This document shows, piece by piece, positions 25,121 through 34,804 of a DNA stretch of 59,450 nucleotides. A model generated the notes under the pieces. The model saw only the letters and a list, made by a program, of their open reading frames with translations, did no database searches and was not told the origin of the DNA. Within the stretch, counting starts at the first letter, position 1, and every line of letters starts with the position of its first letter. The stretch comes from Fen-7 sp041494285 (GTDB taxonomy: Archaea > Halobacteriota > Methanosarcinia > Methanotrichales > Methanotrichaceae). The translations under genes were made by a program, and so were the position numbers. The stretch covers positions 1 through 59,450 of the forward strand of contig JBGQAL010000001.1 in NCBI GenBank assembly GCA_041494285.1, given 5' to 3'.

Positions 25121-25911
25121 GCCCGCGACAGCTCCCTGAGCCGCTCATCGCTAATGGGCTGTGGAACCTTTGGCTCTGCCTCGCCCATGAACGCTTCGGC
25201 GAGCCGACGATAGATCTCGGCGATATCCGAGTCAGGAGCGCCCTCGATGACAGTGACGCCTCTTCGCTCGCACTCCTGGACCAGAGGGTCCTTGGGTATG
25301 AAGGCCACCATCCGGTTGTCCAGTTCTCTGGCGAAGCTCTCCACGATCTCCCTCTCCCCCAGGGCCTCTCGCGAGTTGCATATTACACCGGCCAGTGGCG
25401 TCCCAAGGCGGCGCAAGCCTCGGCAGATGTTGTTGGCAGCATACAGGGGCATATATTCTCCAGAGGTTATAATATAGGCCTGGCTGACCAAGCCTTTTCT
25501 TATTGGCGCCGAAAAGCCGCCGCAGACGATATCGCCGGGCACATCGTACAGCACGAGATCCACATCGTCCATTGCCGTAGAGACCTTGCGCAAGAACTGT
25601 ATGGCCACTATGATGCCCCGACCGGCGCAGCCGACGCCAGGCTCCGGCCCTCCCACCTCGATGCACCTTACGCCCTTATATCCCTTGAAGACGACATCCG
25701 ACTCTGCGATCTCTCCGCCCCGCTGGATTAGGTCCATCATGGTCGGAATCCTGCGGCCCACAAGGGTTATGGTCGAATCGCTCTTCGGGTCACAGCCGAC
25801 GACCAGAACCCTATGTCCTTCTTCGGCGCAGGCGGCTGCGATGTTAGAGGCGGTGCAGGACTTGCCGATCCCGCCTTTGCCATAGATGGCGACGTGCTTA
25901 ATGGGTGACAT
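25117..25911 (-). CDS. cfbC: Ni-sirohydrochlorin a,c-diamide reductive cyclase, NifH-like component
   Basis: This 264-residue NifH-like reductase has a P-loop GKGGIGKS at about 10-17, VGCDPKSDSTI, and the two cysteines that hold the inter-subunit [4Fe-4S] cluster, in GVGCAGRG and DIVCGGFSAP. With CfbD it passes electrons to cyclise the tetrapyrrole during F430 synthesis. True nitrogenase NifH is less likely: no nifDK nearby, and cfbB overlaps by four bases. The frame opens with TTG one codon earlier; ATG at 25911 is chosen. cfbA, cfbD and cfbE are not in the window. Confidence 0.9.
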   Translation of the reverse strand: MSPIKHVAIYGKGGIGKSCTASNIAAACAEEGHRVLVVGCDPKSDSTITLVGRRIPTMMDLIQRGGEIAESDVVFKGYKGVRCIEVGGPEPGVGCAGRGIIVAIQFLRKVSTAMDDVDLVLYDVPGDIVCGGFSAPIRKGLVSQAYIITSGEYMPLYAANNICRGLRRLGTPLAGVICNSREALGEREIVESFARELDNRMVAFIPKDPLVQECERRGVTVIEGAPDSDIAEIYRRLAEAFMGEAEPKVPQPISDERLRELSRA

Positions 25912-26016
25912 CAATTGACTCCGGAGAGCTTAAGACCACGCCATAGGATATACAGCTTATCCAGATGTGAGTTATCCAGGTATGCTATGCTTCGGCTTTA
26001 TGATGAATGGAGGTAA

Positions 26017-28920
26017 ATGAGTTCCAGAGGACTGCTCGGCCTTGTAGTTCTTGTCGTTGTCTTGGGCACATTTATCGTTGTGCCTTCTATGGCTCAAGCG
26101 CCTTCCACAGAGGCTGCCCTAGTGAGAGGATACATCACTAACAACAGCAGCACCTGGAATGCTCACGACTTCGGCTGGTTCTATTACGATCTTGACAAGG
26201 ATGTTGGAGGCGAGCAGCTTTCCGTTGATTTGCACGGACGGACCGCGGAGAAAAGCCACATAGTTTATACCAGTCGTGCCTGGTCAAGTGATTTCGAGTT
26301 TAAGCCCTGGGGAAAGTACCAGTCTGTGGCTTTTTTGGGAAAGCGCTACTTTGCCGGCTATCCCGATAGCTCATTCACAGACGCCAAAAGCGCTCTGGAG
26401 AAGGGCGAACTCAGGGAGATACTCATCGACGACAAAAACACGCACATTTTAAACTACAGCCATCCCCTATCGCTTTTGGATGGTTACATCCTGGCCGTTA
26501 AGGAGGTTTCGGCCATTGACGGCAAAGTAAACTTCGTCCTCGTTAAAGGCAAGATGCCCGTCGATATAGGAGTGGTGAGCATTGGCGGGACCTACACCTT
26601 CAAGAATGGAGACGATCTTCCCTTGATCCTGATTCATGTCTCCAACGCGTTGGCCGGTGATAAGAATGGAACCGCTGAGATAGATGGCGTCTTCCAATTG
26701 AGAGATGCTCCGGTTGTCAGTATGAAAGACGGTGACAAGCTGGGAAATATGGAGCTTGTTGACCTGACCGATCAGGGGATTATGTTTAGGACCGACAAAG
26801 ATATTACACTGACCCAGGACGCCGTTGTACCATTGGCCGATAAGTTGATGCTAGTTGTTGTGAATGATACAAGACTGTATTACTATCCTGTTGGAGCTAT
26901 CGCCGATTACGGGAACCAAGTGATAAGAGGGCCTGTTTTCAATGCCAACTCAATAGTCCCAGTCAAGCTAGGTCAATATCCGTCCACGGCTCAGGCCAGA
27001 TGGAACTCTGGGAACTTTACAGGATTCTATTTTTCTCCAGGAGACAAGTTGGGCAGTGAGACGCTTACTCTATTCCCCCCCAATGGTAGGACGGTTCCAA
27101 CGCCCACAAAACCAGAGATAATAAATGGAGTAGCGCATTGGAATGCGCTCCAGTATGTATCGTTTATGCAGCCCAAACAATTTAATTTTAGACCCTGGGG
27201 TTACTACTACACAATAAGCTTTCTTGGAGAATCGTGGTTTGTAGGTTACAATATCGGAGCAACCAAAGAGAGTGAATCGTTGAACCTTCTCGAGCACCAA
27301 AAGCTGGGCAAAGTGCTGATAGATAAAGAGATACGAGGGATGATTGTTGCCGGCAACTACACCCTTTCGGAGGGTTACCAACTCTACATTAGGGACGTGA
27401 CAAAAGATAAGATCTTCGTGCATCTCCTAAAGGACGGGCAGCTTGTAGACAGCTCCATAGTCGAATCCAACTCGACTTATGTCTACAAAAAGGACCTTGG
27501 TGATATCACGGACATGCCCATTATAATGATGCACGTAGATAAGATCTTCAGCGATGGTAAGACGAAATTCGCATCGATTGACGGGCTTTTCCAGTTGTCG
27601 GACCAATATATCCTCTCGGTTGATCCAGGTTCGGGACTAGGTGAGCTTGAGATCATCCCTACAAACTTTGGCATCATAGGTATGTGGAACCATGATACTC
27701 TTACATTCAGCCGTAATTCAGACGTGAATCTCTGGCCCGGAATGAGCATCCGGGTCGCTGATAACGACACATTGCGATACTACCCGTACACCATGCAACG
27801 CGTGGTCCCCAAACCTGCTCTGGGGGGCATAGATTACCCCAAGAACATAAGCTCATCCGGGCAGGCTAACTTCACAATGACTGCCCTGGCAGGCGATATC
27901 GTAAGCGTAAGCGTCGACGTAAACGATCAGTCCGGAAGAACCGTGTTCACCAAAGACCTCACCCGCTTGGGAGTCGGCTCGGAGAACGTGTGGAACTACT
28001 TCTGGCGGTGGAACGCATCCACCTTGACAATGAGCGATGACGGCGCCCGGGTCCTCGATGCGAACGGTAATCCTATTCCTGGACTGCTCTACCTCAACAA
28101 AACCAGCCGCCCACTACCGGTGGGTATAAGGTTCGATGGCTCGGGAAAAGTCGCCAGTATCGCGGATAGCAAGGTTATCTATTACATCTCCCGTTCGGAC
28201 TACAACCTTACGAAGCCCAAATTTACTTACGACTCAATGCTTACCAACAGCACTGTAAAGAGGCAGTACATAAAGATAAATCCCGGCTCAAGCCTTCTGA
28301 AGTTTTACGAGACCGTCAAAGGTTCGTTCAACCTGAGCAAATCCAACCACACAATAACGGGTTCCATCGATTCTCTGGAGCCCCACGCTCTTAGTTTGCC
28401 AGCTAAACCAGGCAAATACGAGCTGGGGGTAAGAATAGAGAATTCAGCCGATGCCCTCAGAGTAAACGGATTGATCTTCAATGTTACAGCCCCAGAGATG
28501 CATGGCGTGTTTTTGGGCTCCAATTCGACCCAGACCGGAGGCCAGGTGACTGTTTCCCTCGAGGTTCCCACCTCTAATTCGGAGAAGAAAGTGGAGATAT
28601 CCTACAACCCCGAAACGATCAAAGCAGTAGGCGCATTCGGGCCTTGCCAAACCCCCTCGTACATGGATGAAAAAGCTGGCCGGATCAACGTTACGTTTCC
28701 TCCGGGGTGCGGGGTGACCAACCTGACCTTCGTCGCAGGCCCGAAGAATGCCACGTCAGAACTAAAGGTGGTCAATGTAGAAGGGTTTAAGCCTAATAAG
28801 GTGACCAACGGATCTATAACCATAATAGCCGAAAAGAACGCTAAGAAGAGCAGTGATCTGTTATTTGTAGCTGCTCTCGCGGCATTATCCCTGGCTGCTG
28901 CAATCAGACGCTGGAGATAG
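26017..28920 (+). CDS. S-layer protein, Methanosarcina-type duplicated domain
   Basis: This 967-residue surface protein has a signal peptide (about 1-28, cleavage near SMAQA) and two copies of the S-layer duplication domain: about 33-300 with KPWGKYQSVAFLGKRYFAGY, and about 325-600 with RPWGYYYTISFLGESWFVGY. A beta-rich stalk (about 610-940) and a C-terminal hydrophobic helix ending in RRWR follow. There are many N-x-S/T glycosylation sites (NNSS, NKTS, NSTVK). This is the tiling protein of the cell coat. No PGF-type sorting motif is visible before the helix. ATG at 26017 is preceded by GGAGGTAA. Confidence 0.9.
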   Translation: MSSRGLLGLVVLVVVLGTFIVVPSMAQAPSTEAALVRGYITNNSSTWNAHDFGWFYYDLDKDVGGEQLSVDLHGRTAEKSHIVYTSRAWSSDFEFKPWGKYQSVAFLGKRYFAGYPDSSFTDAKSALEKGELREILIDDKNTHILNYSHPLSLLDGYILAVKEVSAIDGKVNFVLVKGKMPVDIGVVSIGGTYTFKNGDDLPLILIHVSNALAGDKNGTAEIDGVFQLRDAPVVSMKDGDKLGNMELVDLTDQGIMFRTDKDITLTQDAVVPLADKLMLVVVNDTRLYYYPVGAIADYGNQVIRGPVFNANSIVPVKLGQYPSTAQARWNSGNFTGFYFSPGDKLGSETLTLFPPNGRTVPTPTKPEIINGVAHWNALQYVSFMQPKQFNFRPWGYYYTISFLGESWFVGYNIGATKESESLNLLEHQKLGKVLIDKEIRGMIVAGNYTLSEGYQLYIRDVTKDKIFVHLLKDGQLVDSSIVESNSTYVYKKDLGDITDMPIIMMHVDKIFSDGKTKFASIDGLFQLSDQYILSVDPGSGLGELEIIPTNFGIIGMWNHDTLTFSRNSDVNLWPGMSIRVADNDTLRYYPYTMQRVVPKPALGGIDYPKNISSSGQANFTMTALAGDIVSVSVDVNDQSGRTVFTKDLTRLGVGSENVWNYFWRWNASTLTMSDDGARVLDANGNPIPGLLYLNKTSRPLPVGIRFDGSGKVASIADSKVIYYISRSDYNLTKPKFTYDSMLTNSTVKRQYIKINPGSSLLKFYETVKGSFNLSKSNHTITGSIDSLEPHALSLPAKPGKYELGVRIENSADALRVNGLIFNVTAPEMHGVFLGSNSTQTGGQVTVSLEVPTSNSEKKVEISYNPETIKAVGAFGPCQTPSYMDEKAGRINVTFPPGCGVTNLTFVAGPKNATSELKVVNVEGFKPNKVTNGSITIIAEKNAKKSSDLLFVAALAALSLAAAIRRWR

Positions 28921-29134
28921 GTTTCCCGCATTTATGCTTTGTGGTCTTAGCGGCTCAGACTAAGCTAAGCCACAGCGGGCAGTTTGTCAGTTCTTGCTTC
29001 AGAAGCTCGGACTCATGGGTTTCGCTTCTTCGTACCACCAAGGGGTAATAGCCCAGTTGTTGCAGGTAGTACTTCCGGCTATCATCGCAATTCCAGGCGT
29101 AGGAATTATAGAATTGGCTCTTTTGGGCTTCTTT

Positions 29135-31309
29135 TCAGATCCTGCTGAACAGATCGCTCTTCACCCCTCTGCGCGGAGCCAACAATGCCGCATCAAGAGC
29201 TTTACTGTAGAACTTATCCGTGTACTCCTTGGCCATTCTTCTGGCGCAGAAGTGCGGGCCGGTCCTTTTTATGGTCTCCTTCATCATCTTGACCCAGCCC
29301 CTAGGAGTACCGTGGTCATCCACATCGTAGTACAGCGGGACCACTTGCTTCTCCAGGATCTCGTATATGGCCGCGGCATCCCTTTGGTCCCTGTCAGGGC
29401 CTTGCGCACCTTCAAATGCCCAGCCGTTCTTGCCGTTGTACCCTTCTGTCCACCAGCCGTCCTGGATTGATAGTTGGGGAACGCCGTTTATGCCTGCCTT
29501 CATCCCGCTGGTTCCCGAGGCCTCCATGGGCGGAAGCGGGTTGTTGACCCAGACATCGACGCCGTGGACCAGGTACTGGGCCAGAAGCTCATCGTAGTCC
29601 TCCACGAAGGCTATGCGGCCTCCGAAGGTCTGGTCTTTGGCGACGTTGAAGACATTCTGCAGGAGTTGCTTGCTCTGCAGGTCGTCCTGGTGGGCCTTTC
29701 CAGCGAATATGATTTGAACCGGCTGCCAGGTATTGTTGACGATCCTCTTCAGCCGTTCGATATCCCAAAAAAGCAGAGTGGGCCTCTTGTACATTGCGAT
29801 CCTCCTGGCAAACCCTAGGGTAAGGACCGGTGGGTCGAACAGGATGCCGGATGCCATGACTACACGAGGATCGGCCTTTCCACTGTCGAGCCATTTTTGC
29901 CGGGCCCTATCCCTGACCCTGGTGATCAGCAGGTTCTTCATTGCTAGGTGATGTCTCCAAAGTTCATTGTCTGGTATCTCGTCGACCAGCTCCCAGATGC
30001 GAGGACTGTCGTGACCCGCCAGCCAGTTTCTGCCCAGATACTTGTTGAGGATGACGTCGCCAAGGTGTCGATCGATCCAGGTTGGGACGTGAATCCCGTT
30101 AGTGATGTGATCTATGGGCACTTTTTCTTCGGGCAGCTCAGGCCAGAGCTGCCTCCACATGCGCCGGGCGACCTCTCCATGCCTTTTGCTCACAGCATTG
30201 CGATATCCGGAGGACCGAAGGGCAAAGGCGGTCATGTTGAAGCCGCTCGGGTTGCTCGGATCCACTCCCAGCTTGAAGAACTCCTCTCGTTCAAGGTCCA
30301 GGCCCGGGAGGTAGGGGCCGAAATACTTGTCCATCAATTGAAAGGTGAAGATGTCGTGGCCTGCAGGCACAGGCGTGTGAGTCGTGAAGACCGTAGTTTC
30401 TCTAACCTGCTCGAATGCATCACGGTAACTGATTCCTCCCTCTACCCTCTCTCTAATCCTTTCTAGGATGGCAAAAGCTGGGTGCCCCTCGTTCAGGTGG
30501 AGAACAGAATAATCTATTCCTAGGGCTTTCAAAATCCTGACACCTCCAATCCCTAGAACTATCTCCTGTCTCAGCCGCTGTTCGGGGTCTCCAGTGTAAA
30601 GCCGGTCGGAGATGCACCGGTTCCAGGGATCGTTGGCCTCGCTCGAGGTGTCCAACAGGTAAAGAGATGTCCTACCAACCTGGACTTTCCAGGCTTCGAG
30701 GTAGATCGGCGGATCTATGACAGGAATCTTGACGGACAGAGGCTTTCCATCAACATCCAGGGCCCTTGTGATGGGTGCGTTCTCCCTGTCCAGGATTTCG
30801 CAGGCCCCCACCTGCCACCCATCCGGAGTGATCATCTGGCGTAGGTAACCCTGGGGGTACATGAATCCCACGCCGACCATGGGTATCCCCAGGTCGCTGC
30901 ACTCCTTCAGGAAGTCACCTGCTAGAAATCCCAGGCCGCCGGCGTAGAAGGGAAGGGCGTGATGCAATCCGTACTCAGCCGAGAAGTATGCTATGTTCAT
31001 GCTCTTTGGATCGGCCACGTTAGCGCAGAACCAGCCGCTGGATTTGCTCATCTCGTCTTCGAAACCAGCCATGACGGCGTCGTAATGTCTCAGAAAATGA
31101 GGATCCTTTGCTGCGGCCTCAAGCGTTGCCGGGTCAATCTGATGGAGCATCTTAACGGGGTTGTGGGCACTAAGGTACCAACCTGTCCTGCTGAGCATCT
31201 TAAAGAGGCTCCTGCCTTCGGGGTGCCATGACCACCACAGATTGTAAGCCAGATCTCCTAGTTCGGAGATCCTGTCAGGGAGATTGGAGAATTTGTTTAT
31301 CGCGACCAT
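29135..31309 (-). CDS. glgP: Alpha-glucan (glycogen/starch) phosphorylase
   Basis: The 724-residue enzyme is of the short archaeal/bacterial glycan phosphorylase type. It releases glucose-1-phosphate from storage alpha-glucan. AYNLWWSWHPEGRSLF at the N terminus, FSAEYGLHHALPFYAGGLGFLAGD, HLNEGHPAFAILE, and the PLP-lysine region EASGTSGMKAGINGVPQLS are present. ATG at 31309 has GGAGTGAGG upstream. The frame closes with TGA (29135-29137), yet 59 further sense codons follow in the same frame to 28958, some protein-like, so a slightly longer ancestral C terminus is possible. Confidence 0.93.
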   Translation of the reverse strand: MVAINKFSNLPDRISELGDLAYNLWWSWHPEGRSLFKMLSRTGWYLSAHNPVKMLHQIDPATLEAAAKDPHFLRHYDAVMAGFEDEMSKSSGWFCANVADPKSMNIAYFSAEYGLHHALPFYAGGLGFLAGDFLKECSDLGIPMVGVGFMYPQGYLRQMITPDGWQVGACEILDRENAPITRALDVDGKPLSVKIPVIDPPIYLEAWKVQVGRTSLYLLDTSSEANDPWNRCISDRLYTGDPEQRLRQEIVLGIGGVRILKALGIDYSVLHLNEGHPAFAILERIRERVEGGISYRDAFEQVRETTVFTTHTPVPAGHDIFTFQLMDKYFGPYLPGLDLEREEFFKLGVDPSNPSGFNMTAFALRSSGYRNAVSKRHGEVARRMWRQLWPELPEEKVPIDHITNGIHVPTWIDRHLGDVILNKYLGRNWLAGHDSPRIWELVDEIPDNELWRHHLAMKNLLITRVRDRARQKWLDSGKADPRVVMASGILFDPPVLTLGFARRIAMYKRPTLLFWDIERLKRIVNNTWQPVQIIFAGKAHQDDLQSKQLLQNVFNVAKDQTFGGRIAFVEDYDELLAQYLVHGVDVWVNNPLPPMEASGTSGMKAGINGVPQLSIQDGWWTEGYNGKNGWAFEGAQGPDRDQRDAAAIYEILEKQVVPLYYDVDDHGTPRGWVKMMKETIKRTGPHFCARRMAKEYTDKFYSKALDAALLAPRRGVKSDLFSRI

Positions 31310-31520
31310 GAATTATGCCTCACTCCGACTTAATATAGACAGGCAGGGTTATTTAATATTTTTCGGAAAAGTATGAGGCATTCCGGAAAGACCCGCTGTG
31401 AAACATCCGGCTATAACAATTTGATGGACATAATTGCTGATTGCCCTCACAGCCTGATCGAAATGCAGACATACGAAACCCTTAAAAGTTTATAAGTATC
31501 ATAGGATAGGGGTGAATCTT

Positions 31521-31952
31521 TTGTCTAAAGGATCAAAATTAGGACTTGCTCTCTTGGTTGTTGCTATGTTAGCAACAGCCGCAGTAGCTGAGATGGCTAA
31601 TAACTATACCATAAAAAATGCAACCAACAAGACCATGGGAACTTATCTCGTAAACCAGACGGGTTTCACGCTCTATTATTTCAAAATGGACCCCGGCAAT
31701 GGAACAAGTACTTGCTCCGGCGGTTGTGCAACCCTGTGGCCCCCCTTCTACGCAAAGAACGTCACTGTGCCTACCGGACTGAACACCTCTGACTTCACGA
31801 GCATAACAAGAAAGGATGGCATGAACCAGACGGCGTTCAAGGGCTGGCCGTTGTACCATTACTCAAAGGACATGTTGCCAGGGAACGCAAAAGGACAGGG
31901 ATTCAAGGGGATCTGGTTCGTAGTCGATCCGATGAAATTCCCGCCCAAGTAG
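31521..31952 (+). CDS. Exported protein with YxFxxD-type repeats (COG4315-like), TTG start
   Basis: The 143-residue exported protein has a signal peptide (SKGSKLGLALLVVAMLATAA, cleavage near AVAEM). The mature part has the paired motifs of the COG4315 family: TLYYFKMDPGN with CSGGCATLWPP, then PLYHYSKDMLPGN and GFKGIWFVVDP. It carries several N-glycosylation sites (NYT, NKT, NQT, NGT). The frame can start with GTG at 31512, but GGGGTGA (31508-31514) is the ribosome binding site six bases before TTG at 31521, so TTG is preferred. Function unknown; bacterial homologues are periplasmic or surface proteins. Confidence 0.8.
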   Translation: MSKGSKLGLALLVVAMLATAAVAEMANNYTIKNATNKTMGTYLVNQTGFTLYYFKMDPGNGTSTCSGGCATLWPPFYAKNVTVPTGLNTSDFTSITRKDGMNQTAFKGWPLYHYSKDMLPGNAKGQGFKGIWFVVDPMKFPPK

Positions 31953-31977
31953 CTTTCCGCCCACAACTTTTTTATGA

Positions 31978-32499
31978 CTATTTTTTTGCAAGAGATTGTG
32001 CATAGCGTATGTAATCGCAGGTCGGCTCTCCAACTGGCACTATTCTTCCGGTGACCTTTCCGTCATTTATCTCGATCTCCGCAACAGTTGGCGGAGACAT
32101 CCTGGGCACTGTTGGGCTTCCGGGACAGATGAGCAGCTTGTTACCCCTCTCAACGAGCGGCCTGTGCAGGTGACCATAGACAAGGACGTCCACCTCCATC
32201 TCCCTGGCAAGCAATTCAGTGCCGGGGCCAGAAGAGTGTGATGCCCTGTGAACCAGTCCGATCTTTACTCCATCCACCTCTATTACCTTTCTCTCCGGCA
32301 GAAGCATTTTCAGATCTCGAGAATCTGAATTGCCGCACACTGCCTCTATCCTTCCAAGGCCAGCCAGGGAGTCGTAAACGTCTTTAGAAACGAAATCTCC
32401 GGCGTGAAGAATGAAGTCTGCTCTCTCGGCAAGCTCGACCAGCCTTTCCGGCAGATCTCTTTCCATGTGAGTATCCGACAGCGCAATTATCTTGGTCAT
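31978..32499 (-). CDS. Metallophosphoesterase, YfcE/MJ0936 family
   Basis: The 173-residue calcineurin-like phosphoesterase has metal motifs ALSDTHMERD, LHAGDFV, CGNSDSRD, GLVHRASH and YGHLHRPLV. Relatives cleave simple phosphodiesters with Mn or Ni. The physiological substrate is unknown. The ATG at 32499 overlaps the stop of the SIS-domain gene, making it the third gene of a purP-SIS-phosphoesterase operon. Confidence 0.9.
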   Translation of the reverse strand: MTKIIALSDTHMERDLPERLVELAERADFILHAGDFVSKDVYDSLAGLGRIEAVCGNSDSRDLKMLLPERKVIEVDGVKIGLVHRASHSSGPGTELLAREMEVDVLVYGHLHRPLVERGNKLLICPGSPTVPRMSPPTVAEIEINDGKVTGRIVPVGEPTCDYIRYAQSLAKK

Positions 32500-33686
32500 A
32501 CGTGCAGCCGCCTCATTCCAGCTTCGGCCATTCCTAGGAACTCTGCGCCGACGGCCACTACACTGTTGGTCAAGATTGATGCATTGATCTCGAAGATAGG
32601 GTACCTAAACTTAGTGTAATCCGACATCAGCCAGGTTGTTGCGCTGGTGTCGCCACAGAACAGTTCGGAGTACTCCGGTTTAACCGGCACGAAAACGATA
32701 TCGTCCGTACGCCCTTGCTTTTTCATCAAAGACACAAGCCGAGACGATCGGTTCGCGGTAATGGGCATGACGTCCGCTCCCTTGCTCAATGCGTGCACGG
32801 CACCCTCCAGGGCCTCGTAGGTGTTCCCGATTCCGCTTATGGGGAGGTACACGTCACCTATCTGGAAGGACGGGGTGTTGAAGTCCCTCTCCCAGTAGCT
32901 TATCTTGTTCAGGTGAGTGAACCTCATCTCGAAGGCACGGGCCACTAAGCCAGATCGCCCCACGCCCCCGATGACGTACCTGCCGCTTCGCGGAAGGAGA
33001 CGGTTGAACCAGTGCTCCAGGCTGTCTGGGTCAATGTCAACTATGAGCCTGGCGTTCTCCTCGAAGTCCTTTATGGTGGAGCGGTATTCAGGGCAGGAAA
33101 CATCACACACCCCTTTTAGCCTGGACTGGATGTCCTTGAAAACGGCGTTGAGGAAAGCCAGCACCTCCAGCTCGAACTCCGTCCCCAAGGGGGAGAGCCT
33201 GGATCTGGTCACTTTGTCTGTGCTGTACTTTGTCCTGGCCTTGAAAACGAGGACTGAGCCCTTATCGTAGTCTTTCACCAGCTTGTAGGCTGTGCCCTGC
33301 TCGTTTGCTGTTATCAGCTTGATCTCGCCTCCGTGGTCGATCACATCTTCTATGTACTTATTAACTGAGGCAGTCTCTCCCGATCCTGAAATGGCCAGCC
33401 CCAGGTTCTTCACAACCTTCCTGTAGTGCCTCTGAACAGGATCCTCAAGGGTGAAGGGGAAGACGTTATCGAAGTGGTTTTGTATAAGCTGGAGGAAGCT
33501 GTACAGGGACAGAGCGCTTCTGCCAGCGGCCAGCCCGTATACAAACTTGTTATCTGGGGTGGGGCTCAAAAAAGATACCATGGAGTCTGAGAAGTCTGCA
33601 ACATCCGCCATATCCAGATCCAGCAGTTTCTTCAAGAACTCACACTGGAGGACGGTTGCTTCGCGAAAAGTCTCAATCAAGCCTGA
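32496..33686 (-). CDS. Tandem SIS-domain (sugar isomerase-like) protein
   Basis: The protein has about 396 residues made of two SIS domains: about 30-190 with FVYGLAAGRSALSLYSFLQL and GLAISGSGETASVNKYI, and about 225-390 with RYVIGGVGRSGLVARAFEMRF and VYLPISGIGNTYEALEGA. The second half resembles 6-phospho-3-hexuloisomerases. A phosphosugar isomerase or sugar-phosphate-binding regulator is the best guess. The frame begins with TTG at 33698; ATG at 33686 is preferred. It lies 47 bases after purP and overlaps the phosphoesterase. Confidence 0.78.
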   Translation of the reverse strand, partial: SGLIETFREATVLQCEFLKKLLDLDMADVADFSDSMVSFLSPTPDNKFVYGLAAGRSALSLYSFLQLIQNHFDNVFPFTLEDPVQRHYRKVVKNLGLAISGSGETASVNKYIEDVIDHGGEIKLITANEQGTAYKLVKDYDKGSVLVFKARTKYSTDKVTRSRLSPLGTEFELEVLAFLNAVFKDIQSRLKGVCDVSCPEYRSTIKDFEENARLIVDIDPDSLEHWFNRLLPRSGRYVIGGVGRSGLVARAFEMRFTHLNKISYWERDFNTPSFQIGDVYLPISGIGNTYEALEGAVHALSKGADVMPITANRSSRLVSLMKKQGRTDDIVFVPVKPEYSELFCGDTSATTWLMSDYTKFRYPIFEINASILTNSVVAVGAEFLGMAEAGMRRLHV

Positions 33687-33733
33687 CATATAAGTCAAGA
33701 CTACGCCGTCATCGGATAAGCCTTTCTAGTTCT

Positions 33734-34804
33734 CTAGCTTATGACCTCCGATAGCTTGTTCGTCTCCCTGGCCAGTTTTATCTCCTGAGCTATGCGCTTG
33801 CCGTTGGAGAGGTTGCGCTCGACCAGGTCAGAGTAAGGCGAGCCGCTGATGAATAGGTTGGTGCCTGCGACGATCCTGGCCGAGATCTCGAAGATCTTGA
33901 ACTCCAGCTCGTCTGTGACAATTGTCTCCAAGCTAAAGGGGCCGATCATCCCTCCGAAAAGCTCGATGGACGTTTCGACCACTCGCTCACCCAGCTCGAA
34001 GACCTTGGGAAGCAGTGACTCCCTGAGCACCAAGGGCAGGTTGCCGGTGACAACGAAGCTGGGATAGATCCCTGCCTCGGCCAGCTCGTTCATGGACCCG
34101 ATCCGAAAGATCTCGTCGGCGTTCGACTCGACTCTTCTGTCGATGCCTAACATGTCCAGGGTCCCTTTCTTTAGCTTGTAACCTTGAGTCTTTATGGGGG
34201 AATAGAAGAAATGAATGTAGTACCTGGTGCCGAGGATGAACTCCTGGATCGCGTACTTCGCCTGAGAGCTCATCTTGGACTGGAACTCGTCCTTGTTCTT
34301 GGCTATGAAGAAGCCCCGGCCGCCTTTGGCTCCGTGGTACTTGACTATCACAGGTCGGTCTATGTCCTCCGCCCTCTCAAAGCGCATGGGTATGTTGACC
34401 CCGGCCTTGAGCAACCACTCTCTCTCCATCTCCCGGTCGCTCTCCCAGGCTAAAACCCGGCGGTTGCCGAAAGTCGGGACTGCTAGTGACTCGAACTTAT
34501 CTATGCCCAGGTATTCCACCAGAGAACCGTGCGGGATGATGATGGCGTTATCCTCCACAAGATCGTCGCTGTGGTCCAGTAAGGCCTTGTAGCTGTCCAG
34601 GCGGACGAACTTGTCCGGCTTGGCTAGGGGAAAGGCGTCGTAGAACTTGGGCGGCTGGCCGATGCAGATGCCGATGGTCTTGAACCCCTCCTGTCGAGCG
34701 CCATTAAATATCTGCAGGCTGCTGTGGGAGCAGATGGTGGCTATGGTGAGGTCTCTCTTGTCGTATCCGTCCAAAATCTCCAGGATGTCTTCCTTCGGAA
34801 TCAT
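33734..34804 (-). CDS. purP: FAICAR synthetase (5-formaminoimidazole-4-carboxamide ribonucleotide synthetase)
   Basis: This archaeal ATP-grasp enzyme formylates AICAR using formate and ATP in purine synthesis. IPKEDILEILDGYDKRDLTIATICSHSSLQI, a close match to the methanogen PurP N terminus (here given as IPKEDILEIL then TIATICSHSS), RPVIVKYHGAKGGRGFFIA (ATP-grasp loop) and PFSLETIVTDELEFKIFEI are seen. The open frame runs to 34873, but ATG at 34804 matches characterised homologues, giving 356 residues. It is divergent from the hisB-like gene. AICAR is also a by-product of histidine synthesis, so the neighbourhood makes biochemical sense. Confidence 0.92.
   Translation of the reverse strand: MIPKEDILEILDGYDKRDLTIATICSHSSLQIFNGARQEGFKTIGICIGQPPKFYDAFPLAKPDKFVRLDSYKALLDHSDDLVEDNAIIIPHGSLVEYLGIDKFESLAVPTFGNRRVLAWESDREMEREWLLKAGVNIPMRFERAEDIDRPVIVKYHGAKGGRGFFIAKNKDEFQSKMSSQAKYAIQEFILGTRYYIHFFYSPIKTQGYKLKKGTLDMLGIDRRVESNADEIFRIGSMNELAEAGIYPSFVVTGNLPLVLRESLLPKVFELGERVVETSIELFGGMIGPFSLETIVTDELEFKIFEISARIVAGTNLFISGSPYSDLVERNLSNGKRIAQEIKLARETNKLSEVIS

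Noticed and set aside
25117..25911. Nitrogenase iron protein (nifH)
   Set aside because: No nifDK or nif regulators nearby, and four-base overlap with cfbB points to the F430 enzyme.
29135..29137. TGA at the end of glgP read as selenocysteine
   Set aside because: The phosphorylase is already full length, and no selenocysteine insertion element was recognised nearby.
28994..29470. 158-codon plus-strand frame over the end of glgP
   Set aside because: It lies antisense to the conserved C-terminal part of the phosphorylase and is a shadow of it.
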